The notes under the pieces: model-generated | Databases searched by the model: none | What the model saw: only the letters and a program-made list of their open reading frames with translations | Told to the model about the DNA's origin: nothing | In this document: in pieces, positions 35,948 through 48,888 of the stretch | Layout: each line of letters starts with the position of its first letter | How positions within the stretch are numbered: position 1 is the first letter of the stretch | Translations under genes and position numbers: made by a program | DNA from: Perca fluviatilis | Lineage: Eukaryota > Chordata > Actinopteri > Perciformes > Percidae | Direction of reading: 5' to 3' | NCBI RefSeq assembly: GCF_010015445.1 | Contig: NC_053128.1 | Span: forward strand, 13,792,684 to 13,856,683 | DNA length: 64,000 bases

Positions 35948-36351
35948 CAGTCCCTCCAGAAAAACGTGATTATGCGATCGCATAATTCAATGCATAATGT
36001 GCCAAAGTCTATTTTTCAAATACGCCGCACTTTTGCCGTATAAATTGCCGATTTACGCGCAAAATATGCGGGGCTTGCATGATTTCATAATCCCCGCATT
36101 TCGTTGCAAAAAAGTCACATATATCTTAGCAGAAAGTTGAAAAATGTTGCATTTACTTCACACAAGAGCAGCCATTTTCCCCTGTTGCCAGGGGAACGTT
36201 ATGAAGTGACATAATTACGCGACGTGAACTTCATCGAAAAGCAGGGTGTTGGAGGTTGAATTTGACATGTACTTTGAGTCTCTTAAGGATCAATCAAGGA
36301 TTTTTGCCCGCAACAATCACAAAAAAACTCTGCATTTTTCTGGAAGGACCG
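35948..36351. mobile_element. Probable hAT-like MITE with CCTCCAGAAAAA ends
   Basis: The left end CAGTCCCTCCAGAAAAACG and right end GCATTTTTCTGGAAGGACCG are imperfect inverted repeats. AACTAC lies on both sides (35942-35947 and 36352-36357). Exact ends are uncertain by a few bases, so the duplication could be 6-8 bp. Internally it has TTATGCGATCGCATAAT and similar palindromes. Confidence 0.6.
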
Positions 36352-36424
36352 AACTACAGATGACTTTGGCTACTCATCATGCATCAATAAGACTGAGCGT
36401 CTAGCAATTGTAGCTGCTCTGTAA

Positions 36425-36776
36425 GGCTGTACTTTGAGCTGAATGCTAATGTCAGGACATGCTAACACACTCACAATGGCAATGAACCATGTTCATCATC
36501 TTACTGCAAACATTTGCTAATTAGCACTCCATTAATTCGATTCTGAGATTTTCCACTGGTTAAGTGAAAGCTTTGACCTGCTGCTAGTGCTAGAGGAGTC
36601 AGTCAGGCGATCAACAAATCATTAGGATTCATCCTCTGGGGACCATGAATGTCTGTACTGAATTTCATTGCAATCGTCATATCCTGTATTTGACATATTT
36701 CCGTCTGGACCAAGGTGGTGAACTGACCAACCCATCAACATTACCATTTTAGAGCCACACTGCTGGTATAGCATAT
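36425..36776 (+). repeat. Dispersed fish repeat (GCTAAC…/GGGGACCATGAATGTC family)
   Basis: A GCTAATGTCAGGACATGCTA opening, then TAGGATTCATCCTCTGGGGA and GTCTGTACTGAATTTCATTG, then AGAGCCACACTGCTGGTATA. The same order of words appears at 55135-55430, and parts at 60060-60190 and near 50700. It is a familiar percomorph repeat, non-coding here, with no clean ends. Confidence 0.65.
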
Positions 36777-36937
36777 ATATTAATACTGAGGGTTTTGAGG
36801 CTTAGCCATCCATTGGTAAATGAGGGAAAACATGTATTTTTCCTGATGCCCTTCTCACTCGTAATGAAGAAGCCAAGAAATCCTCCACCAGGTAAGACTC
36901 TGTATTCTTTGTTCAGCATCTTAGGTCTACATCCATT

Positions 36938-36959
36938 ACGTGTGTGTGTGTGTGTGTGT
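36938..36959. repeat. (TG)n microsatellite
   Basis: Short uninterrupted GT run. Confidence 0.9.
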
Positions 36960-37192
36960 TCTTTATTTACCTTGGGGAAGTAAATCAACCTGCATATGTC
37001 TATTACCTACTACTATATCTGTTACTACTGTAGTTTATCAGATGACAGCAGATGCAGGTAGAGACAGACTGACAGATATAAGACTGTGTGTGTCTAAGAT
37101 TGTGTATATACACCTTACTAAAAACTTCCGTTCACTCACAGCCATAAAAGCCACACATGTATCTCTACAGTAAAAAGGATGTACGCACGCCA

Positions 37193-37193
<1 letters not shown>

Positions 37194-37257
<64 letters not shown>
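37194..37257. repeat. (CA)n microsatellite
   Basis: About 30 CA units. Translations of it on the minus strand appear as poly-Val/Cys frames. Confidence 0.95.
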
Positions 37258-37259
<2 letters not shown>

Positions 37260-37769
37260 CGTTCTTCAGTAGTATTTTAGGTGATAGTGTATTAAAATTA
37301 TGAGGCATTTGCCTGCAATTGTATTTAATTAGGCAAAATTTTCTCATTTGAATTTCCCCATGGCTGCACACACATTAACATGATCACACAATAAAAAAAT
37401 ATTAGCAGTCAGTCTGGCTGTTCTTATGAACTATTCATACATATAGCTATGAAAAGTAATAAAACTGTATTTCGTTCATATGTATTCCAAGTAGGCTATT
37501 TATTACTGTAAGTCCCACATTCTATACTGTCCGAGGTAATTATGATCTGAGAAACTGGTATGGGACTGTGGAAATCAGCATAGCGAGGAGATTGGGGTGG
37601 TAAACACAGGGGCTTTCAATTGGGAGAGGAGCGTTCGTCCCCGAAGACTTTAAATAAAAAAAAAAAGACTTCTTCCAGGTATCGGATGTTTGTCTTCCAG
37701 AAGTAATGCTCAAGGGGACTGGTGTTTTTACCCAGACCACAAACTTTCTATCCTAGACTAGTTATTTTA

Positions 37770-38700
37770 ATGCCTATCCCTAACCCTAACCCAACCCTAA
37801 CCCCTAACCCATTGCTGTTTCACAGTCACCTCCTGGGGATTGAACCCGGAGGTGAGACCTTACCACTGGCGCCACCAACCCTGATGTCTGCTCCAGTCTA
37901 CAATCATTTCCACCTTCCAACCTGGATCGGCAGGCCAGTGTAAAATAAATATTAGCCAATAACCTTAAAACCCTAACCCTAATTCAACCCTGACCCCTAA
38001 CCCTAACTCATTGCTGTTTCACAGTAACCTTTTGGTGCCTTAACTTACCTACTCTACCGCTGTCATGACTGTCACCTCATGGTGACCATAGCCTCGCTTT
38101 GCCAGACCCTCCTTCAAATTTCTTTAAACCAATCAGAATTGTCATGGGCGACACTAAACTCTGCATAGAGCCGCTGCAAAATAGTCGTGCGAGAGAAAAC
38201 CATGATTGGATACATAGTCTAGCTAACTCTGTCAATTTGCCCTGCAGAGATCTGAGAAGCAGTCATCAATTCAACTAATTTAAAATTCCAACACAAAGAA
38301 AGCGGAAGGAAACGGAAAATACATGCTTCCGGCGGAATTTCCTGCTGCACGGGAGCAATCCCGGAAGTTGAATGTCAAGAATATAGACTATGGTGACCAT
38401 AACCACTGCTTGAGGTTTTGCCTGGGGATTGAACCTGGAGGTGAGACCTTACTACTCGCGCCACCAACCCTGATGTCTGCTCCAGTGTACAATCACTTCC
38501 ATCATCACACCAGTTGCCAGTGCAACAGAATATTAACCATAACCCTTAAACCCCAACCCTAACCCCTAACCCGTTGCTGTTTCACAGTAACCTTTTGGTG
38601 CCTAAACTTAACTACTCTGCCCGCTTTTCTTGACCGTCACCTCATGGTGAACTTTACCGTGTCACAGTCACCTTTTGGTGATTAAGTGTACCTAAAACGA
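37770..38700. repeat. Duplicated unit with telomere-like CCCTAA runs
   Basis: Degenerate CCCTAACCC runs (about 37777-37810, 37965-38012, 38543-38570) are each followed by TTGCTGTTTCACAGT and a CACC…GGTG motif. A second shared block, CTGGGGATTGAACC…GTCTGCTCCAG (about 37833-37895 and 38421-38485), is nearly identical in both copies. The repeats are imperfect, so this is an interstitial array, not a chromosome end. A TAGTCT element (38089-38390) is inserted in it. Confidence 0.7.
38089..38390 (-). mobile_element. TAGTCT element with perfect 9-bp target duplication
   Basis: It runs from TAGCCTCGCTTTGCCAG to GAATATAGACTA and is flanked by TGGTGACCA on both sides (38080-38088 and 38391-38399). It is the reverse complement of the 31374-31713 family and contains AAACCAATCAGAATTGTC and GGGAGCAATCCCGGAAGTTG blocks. 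Because the target lies in a duplicated CTCATGGTGACC phrase, some of the flank match could come from the array. Confidence 0.68.
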
Positions 38701-41700
38701 ACAAAATCCAGTCTGTAAACAAGTCAACCATTTTATGAAATGCAAGATTAAATCAAAGTCAAGTGTACAGTGATGGTGCCTGCTGAAGTGGCAGAAAGGA
38801 GATTAAGTGGAGAGAACTTAAATGCATGCACAGTCACATACGCACACAAGCTCTGGCAGTGTTTCTTGTGTTTACGTTTTTGGCGTCCCTTCATTTTTGC
38901 AAAGCCCTTCCTGATGAGCCAAAATGCTATATAAATATGGCTGACGTAGAACTCTGGGCTTGATAACCCCTCACCCCTTGAGGTAAGTGATATAAATATG
39001 AGTGCATACAAAGGGAATGTTTCTCAGAGATACATGATTCATCCGCAACAGTGTCATACTGCATGAGACGTTGATTATTTATATTGAAACTGATGACTCA
39101 TACATATACACTGGACTCCAGCAGAGGATTATGTAAATAAAGAAAATTGTGAAGTTTTAATAAGATTGGTCTTTAAAACGTGGTCTTTACAATGTGGCCA
39201 TATATGTCAAGAATGAAAATTTTCACCAGTCATTTATTATATTTAAGGCTTGCGAGATGAAATTAAAAGATTAAAAGGGAATTGGTTTATATATTGAAGA
39301 AGTCACCATCCTAAATGAAGTACTTAATGTAAGGGCATAAATCTGGCTCTTGTGAAAATGTGTTTCTTAAGCAGATTGCCAATTGGTTCATGGTATTCTT
39401 AATAATGTGTTTTGTTAAAAATGCAGTAGACACCAAGAATGTTGTCGAATATTTGTGGTGGGCGTAACACTTTAATGTTGTATTTCATATAGATGATCTC
39501 TGATTATATCCGTATGGTTACAGCTGTGTTACAACTAAACTGAACTCTCCTGCTGCAAACCTCATTTGCTTCACGAGTGGCCTGTCTCTGCCACACTGTC
39601 TGATGACTGATGATCAATTAGACAACACAAAAACAAATACACACACACTCACACACATACACACACACACACACACAGGAATATCTCAAAGTAGTGCCCA
39701 TCATGGCATTTAGTTAAGAAAAACAGGGTAGAGAGAAACTGAAATGTATGTTTCAATTCTTTCTTCAAACAAGACAGCCAACAGTCCAACTAACGTAAAC
39801 ACACACACACACACACACGCAGAGAGCACCAAAACCAGGATCTCCTGGCAACGCTGACATGTCCATAACTTTATGTGTTAGTAAAGGTGTGTGTGATCAG
39901 ACTGTTTTTTTTTCTGTCTTGTCTTTTGCACATCCAAAGACTAAAAGGGATCCTGTCATAAATTCCACAAATTCTACAAGACATGAAGTTAAACAAAAAA
40001 AAGTGGATGTGGAGAGTGAGCGGCGAGAAGAAATAGCAATTTAGGGAGACAGAGAGAGAGGAAAGTGAGAAGAAACATGGTCCAGATCCTGTAGCATTTA
40101 AGCAAACAGAAACTCTCACAGAATTCACATTTTTTTGCTTCAGGCAACTCACGAAACTCCCTCTCTGCTTCCTCCTCATGGCAATGACGAAAGCATTTTT
40201 GAAGAGTGGATGATGGGAAGACTGGCTGCCTTGGCATAAATGATCCAGTGCATCCCACCTGATACTGCAATTGTAGCACAAAGAGATAACAGCATTATAC
40301 AGTCTCACCATCCCCCGTCTCCTACCTCAAACTTAATAGCTGCAGCAGTGTGTTTGCGCTACAATCCTAGATTCAATTGTAAATTCATGCTCATGTGATT
40401 TTTTTGTATTTTAATCTCATGTCATGCAACCTAGCAAAGCCTGTGTGAACTGGCAAAACACATGCTCTATGTGTTATATGTAAAACATTTTGTTTTACTA
40501 AATTGAAATCTCTGAATCTGAAGTCTCTGAATACCATTGTTTTGTTTTGATGACTTCCATGCAAATATTGGCTCAGCCAACATGCCACCCTGCCAAGATT
40601 ATGATAAATGCATCAGATAAATAGCAAGAATAGGTGGCTAAGGGGGAATGCCTCAGGGTCATGTTTTGTACATTATATCTATTCAATCCAGATAAAAGAA
40701 AATATACCGTTTCTAGCACATCTGTGAGTTAACAAAGCTTTCCCTGATCAACATTTTTTTTTTCAATGAACAGATCTCCCAGACAGATATTCATGTGCAG
40801 TGGCTTTTTTGTAAAGAAGGAAGAGGCACACATGCAGCAAGGTCAAACAAAATATGTGAAAATACGTCTCTGAATGCACCCACTGGTGAGAAACCATCTG
40901 TCACCTCATAACACAAACAGGCAAGGTGCAAGCACACACTTTCGCATGTCTGCGTTCCACCTGCAGCAGCTTAAATTTGTTAGCACACTCTCACTGTAGA
41001 GTGCACAGCATAGCAAGCACTCGTCCCATGGGTTGGACAGGAAGGTTAAACAGGCAGAGAGGAAGAGGAGAGGACGGAGGTCACTGCAGCTTATCTTCTT
41101 TTCTGTCATTCTGTCTGCTGCCCCTCAGGCTTAACAAGAGAGCACACACAAACACATGCACACACTTCAGGCCATGCTGATCACCCATGAGGCCACTCTG
41201 TAAATTGGTGTAAGGGACTTATCTCATACTGCTTGCCCCAAAACTAGGAGGAAAAGCTGTTCTTCCATACAATTAGCAACAATTCTGCACGTTTGTTTTT
41301 CTGCTTTTCATTGGTTTGTCTAAGTATCAGTCTTTCACTGCACTGTGTCTATGAAATGCTGTAGATCCGCTCTCTGTTTATCTGTATCTCTCTGAAATCC
41401 TATTTACATGGTATTTACAAGTTTTACATGGGTAAAGTTTGTAGGTGATTCGACATTGCTGTGGAGACAGCGATTGTCTGTGTCAGTGATTTCAATCCCA
41501 TGTAAATTTGGCATGGGACCACATGCAAACAAACTGGTATGTGAATACAAACAATTATGTCAAGAAAGTGAAGCTACAATAAGAAATAGAGCTTCCCTAC
41601 TCAAATGTCCACCTCTATCACATTTCCAACGTTCTCTGTAAGCATTTCAAAGGTGGAGCATATATAATAAGATTTTTTTTGAACTTGTCCATAACATCTT

Positions 41701-43165
41701 GTGATGAGTCAGTGTTGTAAAAGCACAACTGTTTCAGATTTGGAAGTGGTTCAAGAGTCCATTTTTCAGACTGTCACTGTGGAATTACTCAGTCTACATC
41801 AGAATGTTAATAGTCTCACCAGTTTAAACAAACCAATATGGGTAAACTGTGTTTACGAATCTCTACTCTTTTGTCTTTCTTCCCTTCTTTTTGTTATCTC
41901 TACTTTTTTTTCTGTGATATGTCTCTCTCTTGTCCTCTCTTACCTGCAGCATTAGCAGGATTTGCAACAACAGGTCAAGTGTTAATGTGAATTTCCTGAG
42001 TTATATAATCTCCTCCTTGCATAATCTCACAGAGGAACAGACACTGACAGACAGACACACCATGGTGGCTGTCCCACTCTGCTGCTTTGCTGCCTCTGTT
42101 TGCTGTTTAAAGCAGCAGGTACATGGAGTTTGGAGCCATGCATTTAAAGATGATATTCTACAGGCAAGCAAGTAGTCCAGAACAGTTCGTGACATTTCTT
42201 AGTATTTGCTTTGTTTCAGATGCGTTTATAAAAAAGAAGAATGCAACATTGCACACGATCACTAACAAAGCTGGTATTTTTGTGTGCTAAAGCGTTTGCA
42301 TGCATGAGTCATCACAATTCATGTGATCGGAACTTAATTTCCATTACACTAGTTTTTTTTCCACAGCAATTCCAATACAAGCTTGTTCTTGGAATTTGTG
42401 CAATAGTGTGTTATGAAAAAAGCTTACAAATATACCAGCGACCTTTGATGATGCAAAGGGGAATTACTAGGTCACTGAATCTCAGCAGGCTTGTTCAAAA
42501 GTGAAAAGGATTAGACAGCAGGAAAAAAAAACAGTAGGAGGTGACTTTTGGGTAAAGCAAAGGGGTTCTTTTAGCAGATTTTATTCAGCTAATAACAGTA
42601 TTTGTAAAAAAACAAAACCAATAATTTTTATCATTTGGTTCATGGATTCCGCCCACTAATGTTACACTCAGCCAATCAGATTATTTCAGCATTTCCGTCC
42701 TCAGAGTAGCTCTGTGCACAAGCCTTTTTATGTAACTACAAACATGAATTGTATCAGAGAGTGATGAGCAAAATCCGTAAACAAGTTTCCCCTACTGCAC
42801 CAGTCCATTCAAGAGCTGTCTTGTCTGTTTGTCTCACAGTAATCCTCCAGCACAAGCTACAAAAGTTCCAAAATCCGACAGAGTGTAAAAAAACAAAGAG
42901 TATTCCACATTAAACACTGTGTGTGAGTTTCCTGTCATGCTGTTGGATGGGTGCTTTCACAATTCAAAAATGTAAAATAATCAGATGGTATATGAAATAA
43001 AGAAATCCACTTAGGATTTAACTTCCACAAATAGATCACACTATACAACTACATATTCAGCACTAGTGTTTTTTATACACCTGAGACCTGATGCTCAACA
43101 CATTTGCATACATTTTCAGGACAAAGCATCATAACTTGTCACATTTCAGTGATATAAAAACATCT
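38701..43165. other. No gene seen; unique DNA with CA tracts
   Basis: Includes CA runs at 39638-39678 and 39798-39818. Overlapping frames near 39871-40311 (146 and 96 aa, minus) are Ser/Leu-rich with no motif. I found no transposon ends that pair. Confidence 0.5.
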
Positions 43166-43169
43166 TTAA

Positions 43170-43661
43170 AGGGCATTTATTACGCTGATTTTCATAATGA
43201 TACTTTACGTATTTGGGGTTTCCACTCAAACATGTGTATGCTTCAATGTTTTAAAAACATTTTATCTTCTCATACTGCCCATGGCTGCTGCACCCATATT
43301 CACCATTTGTCTAAGACTCTCAATTGTAGCTCCTGCCTCTTTAAGCCCCCTCCTGAAGAAGCCAAGTCTGCTCTGATTGGTCAGCGTTCACAAGTCTTCA
43401 GCCTGTGCTCTTGTTTTCACTGTGACATCCGCATTGTAGCCAGGGACCGAATTTATTGGTGTATTGCACAAACTGATGTCAGTATGAGCTGAGAGTAGGG
43501 GAAACTGTTGAAATCAGAGCTGTCTAAAATCTGAGGTTTTTGCAGGGATTACTTTTACATACATTTATTTCATTGATAAAGCTTTGGCCATGTTAATATG
43601 AACATTCAACATTGTAACATTATATATATGACATTAAAAGGGAAAGCATAGTAGGGCCCAT
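43170..43661. mobile_element. TTAA MITE, left member of a back-to-back pair
   Basis: AGGGCATTTATTACGCTG follows TTAA (43166-43169), and GCATAGTAGGGCCCAT precedes TTAA (43662-43665). The ends form an imperfect inverted repeat. A 133-aa plus frame (43091-43492) crosses its left border and so is not a gene. Confidence 0.75.
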
Positions 43662-43665
43662 TTAA

Positions 43666-44085
43666 AGGTGCCATGGGATGGAAAATTCACTTTATGAGGT
43701 TAATATTAAGATGAGTTGCCCCCAGTGGCTAGAAATGGTGATCGGTGTAAACCAAGCTCTGGGTATCCTGCTCTGCCTTTGAGAAAATGAAAGCTCAGAT
43801 GGGCTGAGCTGGAATCTTGCTCCTTATGAGGTCATAAGGCTTGCAAACAAGCAAAGTGGCAGTTGGTCAAGGCCACACCCCCAACTTCCACCTTGCCCCC
43901 CCCCCCCTCTCTCCTCCTCAATAGCTACAGACACAGAAATAGTACATACTAAGGAAAGCTCATTGTTGGACTGGCTCTAGTGGCTGTAATACTGCACCAA
44001 TGCTGAATTTCGGGAAAGAGACTTCAGATAGGGGATCACTAAGGTCTATATAAAAGCATCCAAAAAGCAGCATGTCATGGGACCT
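43666..44085. mobile_element. TTAA MITE, right member of a back-to-back pair
   Basis: AGGTGCCATGGGATGG follows TTAA (43662-43665), and GCATGTCATGGGACCT precedes TTAA (44086-44089). This is the complete version of the partial element at 1-460, in opposite orientation. Its left TTAA is the right TTAA of the neighbouring MITE. Confidence 0.85.
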
Positions 44086-44089
44086 TTAA

Positions 44090-45956
44090 GTAATCATTTA
44101 GTATTTCTTAGATGTGTAAGATGTTTTATGGTGAGTATGTATTAAAAAGCTAGCAGTAGCTGGTGATCTGGTGTTTGCTTCATAGTTTGTACATTTAAGC
44201 AACGAGGAAAAAAAAAGTACAATAAAATCACCAATTTATGCCAATCTAACCTGGCGTACATGTACATCAATTTATTTTGTAACAACAATGCCTGAAATGG
44301 GATGTATGGAGATTTTGTGGCGTTCCAGTAACCAGCCTGGCTTCTGCTACAGTTTATCAGATAATTCAGGTAAGTCCAGCTTTGCTTCCCTGATCATTCT
44401 CATACATTAATTTCTCAGCAGCCTGAAGCTCTGCCAACAGTCTGGGGAGCCAGCGGCTCTGGAGCTTGCCCCCCGATTTGCCTGTACTTTGAATAACTAC
44501 CAATAACTCAGGAGAAAACCAAGGATTTTACTTCTCCATAGTTCTGAATGTCTTATACAGTAAGGACAGTGTGTTGACAGTGTGTTCTTTTGCAGACATT
44601 GCATCAGAATGCATGCTTTGTATCTTGGGGAAAATATTATTTAGTAGATTATTGGAGTTATAATAAACACCAGAGTAGATAACACACGACCATTATCATT
44701 TTTGATCAAGTGTTTGTATTTGAATTTCTAAAGATCCAATTTAATTTGCCATTTACAGTCTACGTTGTGAGATTGGTGTATTTGTCTCCGACAAACTATA
44801 ATGCACAGATCCGAGGTGTGATTTCCAATGAAATGTGTATGACCCCAACTCGATTGGCTGTGAACATTCAGTATTCCCCACACTGCAAAATAAGCTAGTG
44901 TATCAAACCTCAGTCCCAACAGTCATTAAAGAATCAGCCCAACTGGGAAGAAAAGTTTTAGACTCAAACATGGTTAACAGAAATACCTGTATAGTTTAAT
45001 TTTAACATCGTTTTTTAGGCTACAAAATTTTTTTGTCACATACAGCAAACATCTCCTCACTATCCACTAGCTGCCTGTCCCCTGAGCACACTGTAAAAAA
45101 AAAAAATCTGGTGAAATTCTATTTCACCATCACACTCCCATAATCCTGCATTTATTTACAACGCATGCATTACATCAAATCTACTCATGCCCAAACAGTC
45201 ATGTATTGGAAAACACTAAGATAAATATGATCATGCTATTCCTTAAAGACAAAAATAACTTTTTGCCATGGCGAAAATGCCTCTGCAGTTTCTTTCAGAG
45301 GGAGTTCCATTAAATAAATGACATAAAAAAAAAGAAATGTATTAACCTATAGTGACAACTTCTTAACAACTTCTTTCATCATGCCTTATTATGCATTAGC
45401 TTTTTTCTTATTTGTCATGTTGAATCATATATGCTTATGTAAAATTTGCCTCAAAAGGCCTTTCTGGGGAAGTACAGTACTTTAAGACTGTATACATATT
45501 ACTGAACTTTGTTACATGTGGGTTGAAGGGTCAGAAACTTTTTATTATCTGTACTGCAGTGTGCCTACAGAGCATGGGGGTCAGATCTGACTGGTATAAT
45601 TCCATAAGCTTTGCCTCTAGCCAAACTATGGACAATTAATCTTCAGTGAAATGAATGCTTATTTTCAAATCTAATTTGAATTGATTAGATAATTTAATAT
45701 CAATATTTTACAGCTGGCAAAATAGATGTCGCTCAATAGAAAATATTTACACATGACTTTTTGAGTGAGGCTGGTTCATTTGAGACTTTTATTACATTTG
45801 ACACTATATATATTTGCTTCAAGTTGCCGATTTGTCATCAGTTGTCAGTAACATAATTACTGGAATGCATCAGTCATAGCAGCCATCATGTATGACTGCA
45901 TAATTGATGTGATGTTAATCTTCATGATTACCAGCCTGTAGTACTGCCCATTCTCC
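44090..45956. other. No gene seen
   Basis: AT-rich unique sequence with short open frames only and no paired repeats. Confidence 0.5.
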
Positions 45957-45984
45957 TACACACACACCCACCCACCCACCCACC

Positions 45985-46019
<35 letters not shown>

Positions 46020-46138
46020 TGTTTTCTATTGATTGCAATGCTCGTGCCTGTAGGGACCATGATTCGGTCCCCACAGGAAAAACTGGTCCTCGTATGCTGA
46101 GTGATATGTCAGGTCATGGATCCCACCAGGATAGAAAA

Positions 46139-46173
<35 letters not shown>

Positions 46174-46280
46174 AGTCAGCCTTTAGCTACATCATGCAAA
46201 TTCAAGTTCACACAGAGATGACAAAAGGGCATATGTGACTTGCTCACCACATCTGCTTCAATCATAACCAGTGACAGACA

Positions 46281-46317
<37 letters not shown>

Positions 46318-46358
46318 ACCCACCCACCCACATACAAACACACACACACACACACAGA
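45957..46358. repeat. Cluster of (CA)n and (CCCA)n tracts
   Basis: Runs at 45957-46017 (with CCCA units), 46146-46173, 46282-46315 and 46339-46357. Between them is GGTCCCCACAGGAAAAACTG-type sequence that commonly accompanies fish CA repeats. Confidence 0.9.
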
Positions 46359-47003
46359 CACAGCTACAATTCATAGCTGTCACTTGGCTGTGACATGCTT
46401 GGCATGGTGTGGCGGCATATTATAAATGTTAATTCTCACAAAAAGGTCCAATCTTTAATTAAAGAGGGTCCATTAAAAGGTCTAATTTTGTTTGGGTACT
46501 ATACATCCCATCTCCCATCTATTGACATCTCACTTAGCTTTATTAACACTATTACTATGCCCACTCACTAATAATTTGTGTGATCCAAAACGCATTTTTA
46601 TTCTAACCTATCAAACAGTACTAGGAATTATCTCTGGCACCCACTCTGCTATAATCAGCTGGAGAGAAGCAGTTTATAGCAGTTTATTTTTCAACTCTGA
46701 TGTTTATGTTGTCACCGAAATGCTTTGGGGCTTAATAAACAAACAATTTCAGACCATATCAGACTTCAAAACCTTTGCCTTGTTTCTAATCATCAGATCA
46801 TCTAACCACCTCCAAAATGTCAGTACGGGACAGATTTATATGCCATCTGCTTTGTTTAATAAATAAAAAAATCGACTCAAATAATTTCAACAATACAGCT
46901 TGTTTTAAATGTAATTATATACATCCTAATTGCATTAATCCAACATTCCAATTATTCTCATTACTTTGTAGCTTTGAAGCTTAAAAATCAATACTGAGAC
47001 CAG

Positions 47004-47048
<45 letters not shown>

Positions 47049-48789
47049 GATATCTGTCTGTCCGCAGCTAATCTTGCATACTACTGGACCCATCAGCCAG
47101 ATATTATCCGTGCACATTCATGATTGTATGCTCAAGGATGTCTCGTTGATGCGGTTGTCTATTGACTATTGGCTAAAGCCAAGCTTTACCTAGTCTGTTG
47201 CAGGCCACATTTTGGCCTTTGCCGTGGCCCAAAAAACGGACAACAATAGAAAAGTTCTAGGTCTTTTGAACAGGAGCATCTGCAGACTAATTCCATAACT
47301 GATATGTTATGATCCACTAAAGTTGGGCATGATATGATATGAATAAGTTATCTTCATCACCACCTTGACTGAAACCCCTATTTTCCACCGGCGCTTCTGC
47401 GCTGCGTTCCAGAGGCGCTGCAATCCCCGCGAGCAATTGCAGCCATTCAACTCAATGCTTGATATTCCACCACCAGCGTCACGGCCCGTCCCAGAAGCAA
47501 GTTTGTGAATCGGCTCTTGGCTGCACTTCACTAAAAGGTACGTGCCAGGTCCATTTTCACGCAAGCCACAGGCCATTCAGACAGCCGGGCAGAAAGTGAA
47601 ACAGCAAGAGGTACATGTCTCCTCTACAACACCACGGACAACGAGAAATCCGTCTTGGAGGTGGAAAAACATAAATGCCAGAAAAGAGAAGGCATGGAGT
47701 TTAATTGCAGGGGAGCTTGTAGTGGAAGGTAGATACTAGCTAAATAAACACGCGATTGTTCCTTGTAGAGACAATAAAATCTGCGAGTCGGGCAGGCCAG
47801 ACGCTCCCGGTGTGGACAGCTGCATTATGATCTCACAGGAGCAGGTGGTTATAAATTATAATGCTGGTCCTGATTTAGCTAGTGCTAACTAGAAGGATGA
47901 AGTCAACAAATGTAGCTGAAAAGAAGTTGAAAGCAGGTCATGAACCACTCGGCCAGCTGCACAGTCCTTCTCTGAGCTGGTGTCTGTTTCAGCAGAACTC
48001 TGTTAAAAACTAAATTAACAACGCAGCTCTGAATTTGTCCAAGCATCTCATGTAATTCGGCAAACCTAAGAGCACGTGATCACTCTCCGCACGAACTGTT
48101 ACTGATGTGCCAGTGGGGGTGCTATTTTACCTAAATACAAATATCACATAAGCAAATGGGGAACAGAAGCCTGAGTACTGATGAACTCTGTTGTGCGTAT
48201 GCATAGTCAGAATGTTTGCGGGTGCAGGACTAAGAAAACAGTCCCGCGCTGGGCTCTACCAAAGGGATGTCATATGAGGGCAATTTGGCTTACAGGCAGG
48301 ATTTACAAAAAAATACAACACACCACCACATTAGACATCACATGGGCACAAATCTAACGATGAAGAGCAAAAGGGGATTTTCAAAAGTCTATCTGTGTCT
48401 ACCCAGAGAGCAATTAGCTTTTAAGACATTCTGCAGAGGAAGTAAGATTATTTTATTCTTTTTGTTTCAGTGTCAGAATTACCCCCATTATACTTCTCAT
48501 CTTTTGGCAAACACTGTGTCCTCAGGGTGAATGGTGTTTGTCTACCTGGAGTCAAACATAAACATATAATCAGAAACATTAAACAGAAGAAAAGATGTAC
48601 AAGCAGAAAACCAGCAGAAACAGGCATAAATAAATTGTCTCCTTCAGATCATATTCTTCAAAGTGAATTTTCTCTGTTGCCATCAAGACGTTATAGTTTA
48701 CCTGCTTTTAAAACTATTCGCCACTCTTAATTCTTTTATCCCTTCTGCAATTTGATATGATAACTACTCTCAAGGGTGTAGGCCTATGT
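46359..48789. other. No gene seen; one (GT)n tract
   Basis: A GT run at 47008-47045. A GC-richer patch at 47385-47520 (CCACCGGCGCTTCTGCGCTG) looks repeat-like but I could not find its second end. Frames up to 124 aa lack domains. Confidence 0.45.
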
Positions 48790-48799
48790 TGGCTTGTGT

Positions 48800-48888
48800 G
48801 CATGTATGCATGTGTGTGTTGTCTGTAGTTGCTCCTGAATAATTGCCCCTTGTGGGATTAATAAAGTTTTTGAATTGAATTGAATAGA
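48800..48888 (+). mobile_element. Retroposon 3' tail with (TTGAA)n
   Basis: GCCCCTTGTGGGATTAATAA followed by TTGAATTGAATTGAAT is a typical fish LINE/SINE 3' end, about 80 bp long and strongly 5'-truncated. Confidence 0.6.

Noticed and set aside
37777..38570. CCCTAA runs as a telomere
   Set aside because: The runs are short, degenerate and embedded in a duplicated unit with unique DNA on both sides, so interstitial.
39871..40311. 146-aa minus-strand frame
   Set aside because: Low-complexity Ser/Leu/Phe-rich composition and no recognised family; a second frame overlaps it.
43091..43492. 133-aa plus-strand frame
   Set aside because: It crosses the left border of a TTAA MITE and shows no motif.
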